Assembly: GCF_943734655.1 (NCBI RefSeq) | Contig: NC_071354.1 | Location: forward strand, 174,130,411-174,194,410 | Source: Sabethes cyaneus | Taxonomy: Eukaryota > Arthropoda > Insecta > Diptera > Culicidae | Length of the DNA: 64,000 nt | Direction of reading: 5' to 3' | Part shown: in pieces, positions 54,861-64,000 of the stretch | How positions within the stretch are numbered: position 1 is the stretch's first letter | How the letters are laid out: each line of letters opens with the position of its first letter | Program-made: the position numbers and the translations under genes | Notes under the pieces: model-generated | Told to the model about the DNA's origin: nothing | Databases searched by the model: none | The model's input: only the letters and a program-made list of their open reading frames with translations

Positions 54861-56112
54861 TTACACCTGATATAGGTATAACACGGATTGGTCTTCAACA
54901 AAACCGCCAATAAGGACCGCCTAGCAGTTATTGCAGAGCTTCATGAACATGGCCTAGAAACGCTGACAACTGTTCTGTACAGGGTTATTTCCAAGATTTG
55001 GGAAGAGGAGAAGCGCCCGGCGAAACAACGACGACGAATAGAAACTCGGTACTAGGAACTGGAAGATTGGAAGGCGATCAACGACAGGATATGTCTATTG
55101 AGGACACAAAACCGTTTCTTCAATTACAATATCATCAATGTGTACTGTCCGTACGAAGACCTAGACCTGATGATGAGAAAGAAGCGTTCTACGCGTGGTT
55201 GGAGGCAACGTACGGCAACTGTCCGCCACGGGACATCAATTTCATCAACGTGGTTATGAACGCCCAGGTCGGTAGAGAAAAAATGTATAGGTCGGTGATC
55301 GGGTCACCTAGTCTGCACACCGACACGAACGATAACAACTAACGATGCATAAACTTTACAGCGTCCCGAGGCCTATTGGTCCACAGCTCCTTTTTCCCAC
55401 GTAAAAATATTCGGAATGCCACCTGGAGATCACTTGACCTACGTACAACCTCTCATAGAGGGCCGGTCTTCCCTGTGCACTATCAATCGTAATCCAAGTA
55501 CGTCAAAACCGTCCTCCTCGACTGGACATTAGGCAGCTAGATAAATCGTAATCTGCCGACAACCACGTGTGATTACTAGATAAGGCACTGCCGTCTTCCG
55601 AGGAGTTAGGTGGTTCAACCCTCGAGAGTGTAGGGATCGGTTGGGGCAGAATACGCTCGACCATCGGAGAGGCCGCTACTGCGATACTAGGTCAAAGGCC
55701 CCGGAGTATACGAAATGATTGGTTTGATGGGGAATACAAACAAGTGGTGAAGAGGACAAAATGGCTCGTAAAAGTTATCAGAACATTGCTACTAGGAAGA
55801 ACTTCGCCAACCTGTACTTGTACCAACGAGCAAGAAATCAGTTAACCACGATTCTAAGGAATAAAGCGCTAGAAAGAGGACAAAGATTGTAAACCGAATT
55901 AATCCGTACTAATGACACGCAAGATCTACGAGAAGGTGAACCAAACTCGTAATGGCTACACCCCGCAACCTGACAATTTAAGGGACAAGGAAGGGGATCA
56001 TAAATGAACCCTAAGCAGTCGACAGGTGGAAGCAGTTCTTCAATTAATACCTTAATGGCGAAGTTGCAGAAGGGGGTGGGACAGAAATTAATCTAGGAAT
56101 GCCCATAGAAGC

Positions 56113-58044
56113 TACCCAGCAAACCAGATATCGTATATTCATGTCGAGATTTAATCTTATATAAATGAATATCACATCGGACTCGTATAAGTGTACACAT
56201 CTTGTAAGCACATTGTGTAAATTTCATCGTATGTAATGCACACGATGATTGATATACGAATTAATAGTAAAACTCGTAAATAGGTCGAAAGATAATCGGG
56301 TTATGCTAAGCAAATATCGCATATGACGATTTCTTAGATTTAGTTACCAACAATGGCTATCATGAAGATGTAATCGTATTTAATTACAGTTTTCATCGGA
56401 TTTTGTTTTGCAAAATATCTTATATGACATCGTTTTAAATTTATATACAAGCAGTGATAATCGTGAGATTCTAGGTGCATTAAAATAAGATTTGCATCAA
56501 AACACGTTCAAATTTGTTGTTATTTCTTTACAACAAAAACAACAAAATAGAGAGATTTCAGAGATACGTTCTTAATGCAGATTTGTCAACCAAAAAAAAA
56601 TTAACGGTTTCTTCGCTTTTATTTTAAATTTAAATATCTATTTATATCTTTTGTTAAAATTGAATTTATTTTTATTGTGGCGGAATATTCAAAAAACTAT
56701 TATCTGGTTTGAAAAACTTTTACAATTACCTTTTCAATTATTTTAAAAATGTTAATAATTCAAATAAGCCCGCCTAAATATTACCCAGCAAGCATATAAT
56801 GATTAAGACATACTGACAAGACAATAAAAGATCTTTTTGAAATAGCACTCTTTGAGGAGTTTGATTAATTTTAGCACATTAAAACCACGTAACGTAACGT
56901 TTTAAAAATTAAAAATGTTAAAAGGAGAATTTCATAATTTTTTAGATATTTCTCTGATAGGTAAGTGAACGAACGGAAATCTTAAAATTTACCAAGGAGG
57001 AAGGAAATGCAAATGTTAAGCGGAATTGGAAAAAGACATTCAGCATTAAACTGTTAAAGTAAAAAATAATGTTTGATGCTTATTGTTGTAAGCAATTTTG
57101 AGCTGTACTATAGCATCTAAATGTTCAGCATTCTATTTTTAATAACTTTTAATTTCTTTTTAAGAGCGTCTGAAATAACAGACAACATTTTTGTAGCTTT
57201 GTAGCTTTGAGCTTTAATAATATTATCTCCATATAATCACATATGAATATGCATATAACGTATTCTAATGTATATTTAGAACAATATGTACCACGGAAAG
57301 CTAACAAAGCACCTGCATAGCATTCCATGAAGTCAGCATTATCGTTAAAATAAACGATCAAATGCAAACTTATTTACGACACTGTAATTCAGTCACAATT
57401 GACACAAACTTGTATGTCGGATGAGAATAAATCAAATCCGTACTTACATGTTCAATGCATCAGATAAGATCTCATTGCTTACATGTACGATGACTTCGGT
57501 TTAAGATGTGCAAAAATGTCATTGAGGTACTGATGTACCAGTAGCTTAAAGGTAATGAACAAATACTGCGGTACGGGTGATTCTTGGTTCTAAACCAGGT
57601 GAGTACAGCTTGTTTTAAATGATATAGACAAAAAAGTTAAATATTGTGACAGTTCGGTAATATCTGGAAGCTTATGAAAAAAGCTTTCAGCAAAGCTTTT
57701 ACTTTTTTGTCTCATTAACTTTCAGGGCGAATATTTGGCTATAAATAGCCTGCTCTGTATGCAATTTTTGACACTTGCCATTTACCACATGCGGAAAGGC
57801 GAAGGATAAAGTAGAAATATTATATTAACTGTGTCGAAATGCAATCCAGTCAATCGGCTCAGTCGTATAAACTGTTTTGTTTTGTCGGCATATCAATTAA
57901 TCTGAAGAACTAAATCATGTATATCGCCTCCACTTTTGCATGTATATGCCGTTTCTGCGCATGATATATGATTTGATAGACCTTATATGCTGACGTTTAT
58001 CTCATTTAGAATTAAGTTATACAGACCAAAATGTTTGCTGGGTA
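56113..58044. mobile_element. TA-flanked element of 1.93 kb without transposase
   Basis: The element 56115-58042 lies between TA duplications. Its ends are CCCAGCAAAC and, read inward from the right, CCCAGCAAACATTTTGGTCT; only about 10 bp match. A further TACCCAGCAAGCAT occurs inside at about 56780, hinting at a nested or compound structure. The interior is AT-rich, with many TATACGA/TCGTATA-like words near both ends and no transposase. It interrupts the RTE relic. It is a non-autonomous DNA transposon of unknown class; the TA duplication suggests the Tc1/mariner group. Confidence 0.65.
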
Positions 58045-58889
58045 GTAATGTCCCAGCACCTGATCTACAAGAACTAGTAGTACTTACTACCTTCCAGCAG
58101 ACCTCTACAAATATGACCGAGCAACGCTGGCAACGGCACTGGATTATTGTCAACATTTAGTAGGAAGAGAAGCCACCGGAGGAATTGATGGAATGACGTG
58201 TTTGTCCCATTTTCAAAATAGGTGATCGTTTCGACTGGAAAACACTATCTACAAGACACTCTCCCACGCAGATTGTCACCGCTAGCACAAGGTTTCGCAG
58301 GAGATTATCAGGTAGGTTTCATGGGGGTTAACGCCACTGTTCCGCAGTTTCTACCAGTTAACAGAACGTGCCCACGTGCTACATCTTTATTGACTTTAAA
58401 GCAGCATACGATACAGTCGGTTGAGACCAACTGTGGCAGATTATTCACAAACCCGGTATTCCGGACAAATTGACGCAACTGATCAGAGCTACATTGGATC
58501 AAGTGATACGATTCGTGCGCTTCTCAGAAAATACTGGCGAGTTCCTTCGAGACACTGCGAGGGTTGAAACATGTTGATCACCGTCTACCGTCGACGACTT
58601 ATCCTGCTTGCTATCCAACAACGCTCTTGGGGTTTAGGTGGATGTACTATCCGACGAGCGGGCATCGAAATAAAAGATATGATTATTAGTAAGAGTAGCT
58701 AACTTATATGCTTCGCAGATAATTTTGATATCATGGCCATGACGATGGAGGCAAACCAAGCCTGAAAGCGGAGTCTAGGAGGAATGGACTAAAAACAAGG
58801 AAAGGAAAACGAGGAAGAGGCTCAAAGCACACAACTGCGCGCCTCTTACGGGTAGTAACCGTTGACAGCCACCAGGACTGTCATTCGCT

Positions 58890-59480
58890 CACACTATGCG
58901 CCCAATGTTCCAATTTTATGCCCTGTCGCACAGAGCGATTCGGTAACACATTTCAACAACTAATATGCACACAGCGTACGAGCGAAATCAAAGTGAGAGC
59001 GAACGACCGCACTCAGTGAAAATCGCCCAGTGAGTGATCATGCAAACAACACTTGGCGCTGCCGTTTGCCACACTATGCGCTGAATTAACGCAAAAAATT
59101 TTGTTTTGTATTTACATATTTTCTGCCCTATTAAAAGAGGAAATACACGCCGCACTGAACAATTTATATGGTCTATATTAAATTAGTACGGATCAGGTGA
59201 CGCAGCAGTAAAAATGTTTTGTTTTTTTTAATCACACCGCTTAAATTGCCCCATGGATTGTGTACAATCCATCCGCGCAGAGAGCCGCTTTGAGTGTGAT
59301 AAAGTACGTAGCAAATTTATCACATCGCGTATGCGGCTGCCTTTTCTTGGTGCGCGCAAAACACGAAAGAGCGTGTTCAGCAAAAGAGCAAAAGAGAATT
59401 ATTGGGAGAACACACACCGCATGGCGAGTTTTGTGTCGTGCGAGAATTTGTTTCTTTCAGTCTGCGCTGCGGTTTATGCC
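58890..59480. other. Segment inserted in the RTE relic, origin unknown
   Basis: The RTE frame breaks off near 58890 and resumes near 59505. The DNA between has CACACTATGCGC at 58892 and again at 59070, and no matching inverted ends or target duplication that I could find. The overlapping ORFs at 59253-59502 show no domain. Confidence 0.4.
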
Positions 59481-59589
59481 ACTCCTGATGGTAACTAACT
59501 AGAAGTGGTAGATGAGTTCATGTATTTGGGATCGCTAGTGACCATGGACAACAATACTACTAAGGCGATCCAATAAACTGGAATGACAT

Positions 59590-59870
59590 AAACGGACTAC
59601 GACAATCAAAAAGGTTTAAAGATCATAATATCAGGAAAAGCCAAACATTGTTTAGGCTCAACAAAAAAACACGACTAATCACTGGTCACTGGCCGAGTGA
59701 GCCTATCATGAAGATAGGCAGGCTCAATGAGGAGATTTGCCGCTTCTGTTATCTTGACAGTGAGACCTCGGAACATCTACTCTGCGCATGACGAGTATTG
59801 ATACAACGCAGATTGCGTAAATCCTAGAACCTATCGGAATAAGGCGATTGGTGGTGTTCTAACCAACCCC
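59590..59870 (+). pseudogene. LINE C-terminal zinc-finger remnant
   Basis: One frame reads NKKTRLITGHWPSEPIMKIG, then EEICRFCYLDSETSEHLLCA with a CX2C...HX3-4C arrangement, and a stop where the next Cys is expected. This tail is typical of jockey/LOA/R1-type LINE ORF2 ends and not of RTE, so it is a separate insertion. A C-homopolymer (about 10-12 C) follows near 59867-59879. Confidence 0.65.
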
Positions 59871-60137
59871 CCCCCCCCCTGATATCTAGCTGTTTATTAA
59901 TCAAAAGGCTATGGCGGGCCGCACACGTCGTTAAGATGCTGGACGAGAGTACAAAAAATACGCTTCTCATCATCCTCATCTCATTCACAGCAAGCCACCC
60001 TATTGAAGTAAGACGTAGTCCCATGGCAAAAATTGATATTTCTGCGTACTTTGAAAGATTCTTACATGTAGGAAATTGCCACTACATTCAACAATTTTTC
60101 TGTATGAACATTACCACTGCGACCAGTATTTTTGATC

Positions 60138-61403
60138 TACAGGGTGTTCAATAAGTTCGAATACAATTTTTCATCGTTGTGTAAGTGCGCATCATGTGCA
60201 TTCTGTGAATTGGTATTGGTGTCAGCTTTAGCCTTATATATAGGCTAACCGACGCGCAAGGTGTCGACTTGATATCATTTGTTATTTGTTTACCACGCAC
60301 GATGAAGGAGTACCGCAACGTAGTAGTAAAGTTGTTTGCGAGAGGTGAGCGACCCGGCGACATATTTCGGCGGTTGAAATCCCACGTGGTGAAGCGGAAT
60401 TTCATCTATAACACTATCCGTTACTACCGGGAGACGGGCTCGGCCTAGGACGGTGCCAGATCCGAGCGGCCGCGTTCAGCGAGAACGCCAGCAGCCATCA
60501 AGGTGGTGAGGGAGCGAATTCGTCGAAAAATGAACCGCTCGATCCGGAAGGCCGCGGGACTACCCACACCATTTTAGCGAAGGACCTGGAATGCAAGCCG
60601 TATAAGAAACGCAAGGTTCACGGGGTAACGGAGGCTAAAACCAAGAAGAGGCTGGACAGAGCAAAACTGATACTTTCGCAGTTCGTGTTTTCTGATGAGA
60701 AACTCTTCATCCTGCAACAGCCGCACAATGTCCAAAATAATCGGCCGTGGACGCCGACGTTGGCCAGCATCTCCCCGTCCGACATGAACATTCCGCGGTT
60801 CCAGAGCGCCGCGTCGGTGATGGTTTGGGGGGCTGTATTCAAACGTGGGAAGCTTCCACTGGTGTTTATCGAGAAAAACGTGAAAATCAAAGCCGCGTGC
60901 TAAGACCGAGGTTTTGGAAAAGGTTGTGGCCCCGGTACTTCGTGACCTCTACGGGAAAGATCATTACGTCTTTCAACAGGACGGCGCACCGGCCCACACG
61001 GCGAATATCGTCCAAACGTGGTGTCGAAAGAATTTGACTGATTTTCTCGATAAGACTTTGTGGTCTCTCAGCTCCCCGGATCTTAATCCCCTGGACTTTT
61101 ATGTACGATCGTACATGCTGGCCAAGCAGAGCGAACATAAAGTGAGTACTATGGACCAATTTAAGAAGCTCATTTCCAAAATCTGGGATGAGATGCCCAT
61201 GGACCAGGTGTGTGCCGCCTGTTATTCTTTTGAGAAACGTCTCAAACTCGTCATAAAGCACAAAGGGGAGGTGCTTCCACCAAATATGTCGTAAAGGTTC
61301 TCAATAAATGCTGCTTTAAGCTTCAATCAGAAAAGGAAATCTTGTATTTTCATTTTTATAAACACATTTTTACAGCGTATTCGAACTTATTGAACACCCT
61401 GTA
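60138..61403 (+). mobile_element. DD37D mariner-like (maT) transposon, full length
   Basis: The element 60140-61401 (1,262 bp) lies between TA target duplications (60138-60139, 61402-61403). The two ends are perfect 25-bp inverted repeats starting CAGGGTGTTCAATAAGTTCG. It encodes one transposase that is broken by a stop and two frameshifts. The intact ends mean it could still be moved in trans by a related transposase (inference). It sits in the T-box intron, antisense to the gene. Confidence 0.95.
60302..61294 (+). pseudogene. DD37D mariner transposase, broken
   Basis: The IS630-Tc1-mariner transposase binds the terminal repeats and cuts and pastes the element. The start ATG is at 60302, with the helix-turn-helix region MKEYRNVVVKLFARGERPGD. 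An in-frame TAG is at 60446-60448. The frame shifts by one base near 60560-60575 and shifts back near 60902, where the reading runs into a TAA. The catalytic residues are kept: D in SDEKLF (60694), D in QQDGAPAH (60980) and D in NPLDF (61094). The last two are 37 residues apart, which defines the DD37D (maT) group known from mosquitoes. The end ...PNMS is followed by a stop at 61292-61294. Confidence 0.92.
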
Positions 61404-62724
61404 TTGAAATATAGTTCACGAGTTTTTTTTTCTGTATTCCGCACTTCATTTTTTTAAAGTATTACTATAGAGTAAGCGAACCGTTTATCATCGGTGATTA
61501 AGTGTCGATATTGTTCACCCTTTTTTCTTTCCTGCTTTTTACTTATCATGGGCTTCATTGTTGGCAAATTCAGAACTTAATATGAAGGAAGAATATGGAG
61601 TGGCTTGACAACAAGCCCATGATAAGGTCACTTTACATCGAATGGCCCGATTGCACTCGCTCGTCAGCCGCCCACCATTCAACAATACCTTCTTCATATT
61701 GTGCTTCAGAAATCACATTATATAAATTGTATGGCACGATCGTATAAAATTTTTGCATTCGATATCGAATGTCGATCTAAATAAACTGGTTCTTGTATCC
61801 ATTCTCTGGAATATGCCGTTAACTGCAGCGCATGGTCCCTTAGCATGCGAAGTTAGGATGCACTTGATAAAACGACGAAATTTAAGATTTTCAAGTTTCC
61901 ATCTTCGATATAATAGATTACAAATGGATGAATTGTTGCAATGATGGCTTTAAACAAAATCCTAAACGAAATCCGAAAACTTTTATGAAAAATCTCGTAT
62001 ATTAGATTTTCTAACTTGTCACTGCAAAAGCCAACAATTTTCTCTGCTGGTTTCAAAAGTGGTTTTAAATTACATCTAGGCCTAGTAAAAAAATGTCAGG
62101 CAACTTGCGTTGCTTAATTTCTTCTAAAAAGGTGTGCTGAAAAGGCCCACGGAACAAAGCAATAATTTAATATTTTTGTAAATTAAACAAACGCAAACAT
62201 TATGAGCACCGAAAGCAATAAGCAATTAACAATGCTTTTTTCTAAATGATGTAAATATAATGAATGTAATTCTTTCGGTCACCAACTTCATTAAATTGGT
62301 TGAAAGTGATAATAATTTAAATGACAAATATAAGCGGCATAAAGATTAACCATATGTGAAGGACATTCATATCTGTTAATTCTTGTCAATTCGTGACACT
62401 GTTTTAGCTGCAATCGAACGTCCTTTATGTTACAAATAGTTATGTTCTGTGTTGCTCCTACTTGCATATACATACTTTAAGACCTATCATGGAATCTTAT
62501 AGATTGTGAGAAAACGTTTTGCTCAAATTTTCTTGATGCAAAACAGTTAAATGTATGATATTTCATGTGTATTAGGAAAACAATTCTGTAGATAAAACAC
62601 TATTTAAAAAAACAGAGTTTCTTTTACATTTTTGGGTTTAAAACTTTTTTATAACGTTTACGTTTTACGGAAAGACTCACTAGTCCATGGCGTCTCAACT
62701 CATAGTCTACTCATGAATTCTTAC
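61404..62724. other. Intron DNA between mariner and T-box exon
   Basis: AT-rich. A 14-bp inverted pair CTTATCATGGGCTT (about 61543) / AAGCCCATGATAAG (about 61613) bounds a small hairpin-type repeat. Chance ORFs only. Confidence 0.5.
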
Positions 62725-62862
62725 CTGATAGGCGGTAACGGCCACGAACTCAGTCTCTGGAAAAACGAACGCTTGCTGGGCAGCCCACGGGATCTGCGAT
62801 GGATCCGCCGTCCTGATGATATGTATCCTCGGCTGGTACTTATGCATGCTGGTCAATACCAC
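62725..62862 (-). CDS. Doc: T-box transcription factor, internal exon (46 aa)
   Basis: The middle of the T-box DNA-binding domain: VVLTSMHKYQPRIHIIRTAD..., then FPETEFVAVTAYQ. The exon is exactly 46 codons, phase 0 on both sides, with acceptor CGATCGTCACAG and donor CAG|GTAAGA. SMHKYQPR and the TEF.AVTAYQ block are near-invariant in T-box proteins. It joins GH|VV upstream and YQ|ND downstream without gaps. Confidence 0.93.
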
Positions 62863-63016
62863 CTGTGACGATCGGGGAAAAAATCGTTTATTAAAGCAAT
62901 ATAAGAAAAAGCGTGATAACCCCATAATGACGATAATCTTAGAATCCGGTTGTAATTATAATTGCATAACAGAACTTTTATTGGACCCCATCAGTCTATC
63001 CCACCCAGATACTTAC
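62863..63016 (-). other. Short T-box intron (154 bp)
   Basis: Donor CAT|GTAAGT and acceptor CACAG|GTG. No inserted element is seen. Confidence 0.85.
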
Positions 63017-63284
63017 ATGTCCATTGTTGTCCAGCGTGTTATTGGTCAGCTTCACCTTGTTGAAAACAATCGGCTGGGAGGCCCAGTGAGTTCCGAGGGC
63101 GGGGCTGTCCGGATGCAGACAAAATCGTTGCGGACTCTGTGGTTCGGCACCACCCGCCGGAACCCACTGCGATCCGCTGAATTTGAACCGACAGTCGCTA
63201 ATGGGCATCATCTCCAGCAGCACGCAATAATTGGTGTCCGCGTCCAGACCGTCGACGGTAAGACGCATCGAGGGAAACATTCGT
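63017..63284 (-). CDS. Doc: T-box transcription factor, exon with N-terminal part of the domain (89 aa)
   Basis: The exon starts after CTTTCCGCTTTCAG, with one base completing an Arg codon, then RMFPSMRLTVDGLDADTNYC, a FSGSQWVPAGGAEP block, HPDSP, and KVKLTNNTLDNNGH before donor GTAAGT. These are T-box DNA-contact blocks. The usual VAGKADP is VPAGGAEP here, which I associate with the Dorsocross/Tbx6-like group. The preceding residues (W..F...G.EM.(I/V)TK.GR) are not found between 63285 and 64000, so the upstream exon and the start codon lie outside the window. Confidence 0.92.
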
Positions 63285-64000
63285 CTGAAAGCGGAAAGCA
63301 AGGGAAAAGCGGTGTATAGAGAAACATCACCAAATGATGAAATTAAGGCGGAAGTAAAACGATGACCATGACCACGCACTCTGTCTTTCGTTTCAGTCGT
63401 AGGTACCATTCATTGCTATCAGTCGAATAATATGTAGCCGATGATTTTCGAAACTGTTACAGCCCACTTCCTGCCCTCGTGTCGATTTTCGGCAGGCTGA
63501 CAGACCAGATCGTCATCAACGAGCCTTTCCTGAAAGGTACTAATTACTCGCAGCTAGTTAGCAGTGAATTTGTGGTCTTGTGGAATTCCACCGTCAATCA
63601 CCTAGTAGTGTTAAATATTTGAACAGCATAAATCAAAGTAAGTTTCGTTTTGTTACCTCCTGTCGAACGAATTGTTGACCGCTTCAAACGAAAGTCCATT
63701 CCCTGAAAACGTACCGCAATTCGCACTGCGCCACCCAATTGAATATGTTAATCGTAACTTATCACGAAAATTAACACCGAAACAACAATTTCAACTAACA
63801 GCTGCTAAGCTGCGAACCTAAAATGCCAATAAAAACGAGCATAATTTGTGAAAGCACCTCGTCGCTGCTGAGACCTGCCGTAGCGAATCCCTTGCGGCGT
63901 TCGGCAGAATCAGGAGAAAAACCAACAAAACCACCACTGAGTGACTCTCGCGTGGACCAAAACCAAACCCAAAGAGGACAGGGAACCAAAATCCTTCCTT
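63285..64000 (-). other. T-box upstream intron (partial)
   Basis: No T-box-like sequence in any minus-strand frame and no TE recognised. Short ORFs (for example 63989-63795) show no domain. It is read as intron between this exon and an exon beyond the window edge. Confidence 0.6.

Larger units (their letters stand above)
54870..59960 (+). pseudogene. RTE LINE relic, rearranged and interrupted
   Basis: Pieces in order: an RT-start fragment ELHEHGLETLTTVLYRVISKIWEEE (about 54930-55010); endonuclease FFNYNIINVYCPYEDL, EATYGNCPPRDINF and GSPSLHTDTND (55100-55340), then ATWRSLDLRT; linker VNQTRNGYTPQPDNL-type and DRWKQFF-type remains (55900-56110); a 1.9-kb insertion; RT WRVCPIFKIGDRFDW, FIDFKAAYDT, RRAGIEIK and FADNFDIM (58190-58740); a segment of unknown origin (about 58890-59480); VDEFMYLGSLVTMDNNTT (59505-59565); and RAAHVVKMLDES (59905-59950). 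Stops and frameshifts abound. FADN replaces FADD. The RT-start piece ahead of the endonuclease shows a rearrangement or two overlapping copies. Confidence 0.8.
52732..62724 (-). other. Last intron of the T-box gene (9,993 bp), TE-rich
   Basis: Donor GTAAGA after exon 62862-62725 and acceptor TTGCAG before 52731, phase 0 (TAYQ | NDRI). It holds, in order on the plus strand: unrecognised DNA (52740-54255), repeat A relative, RTE relic with a 1.9-kb insertion, LINE tail, mariner, and a small hairpin repeat. TE coding remains run on the plus strand, antisense to the gene. ORFs at 52955-53695 show no domain. Confidence 0.85.

Noticed and set aside
63285..64000. Search for the N-terminal T-box exon within the window
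   Set aside because: No frame encodes the expected W..F...GTEM.(I/V)TK block; the exon must lie beyond position 64000.

Overview
The window looks like a culicine mosquito genome, most likely Aedes (inference). It has a single recognisable host gene with a long TE-filled intron, dense layers of RTE-clade LINEs, a DD37D mariner, several MITE families, and two very young Ty3/gypsy-type LTR retrotransposons. All TE identities come from motifs read by eye; no database search was possible.

Layout: 1-2195 is unique-looking non-coding DNA. 2200-12046 is LTR retrotransposon 1 (plus strand; 1914-bp LTRs with no difference seen by eye; gag, -1 frameshift signal, pol). 12440-16236 is a decayed RTE LINE carrying an 851-bp hAT-like MITE. 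16187-31025 is a mosaic of tandem repeats, LINE relics, MITEs and two foldback elements, plus one GC-richer stretch (about 28340-30230) with a TATA promoter-like site. 31026-40836 is LTR retrotransposon 2 (minus strand; 1351-bp LTRs), inserted into an RTE relic that a 400-bp hAT-like MITE had also split. 41578-50060 holds more RTE relics, a third foldback element and unrecognised DNA.

The host gene is a T-box transcription factor on the minus strand (exons 63284-63017, 62862-62725 and 52731-51916), best matched to the Dorsocross (Tbx6-like) group. It ends in an eh1-type Groucho-binding motif. Its first exon(s) lie beyond the right edge of the window. The 9,993-bp last intron holds a rearranged RTE, a 1.9-kb TA-flanked element, a LINE tail and a broken mariner with perfect ends.

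The most unusual signals are as follows. (1) Short foldback elements with an unpaired leader, near-perfect inverted arms and 11-13 bp target duplications; one family carries a hammerhead-ribozyme-like core. (2) Both LTR elements have a Gag end made of a CCHC knuckle plus a CX2CX9CX2C finger, followed at once by an A-AAA-AAC slippery site, an 8-nt spacer and a short stem. (3) In element 2 an in-frame TAA separates the Gag body from that zinc-finger and frameshift module.
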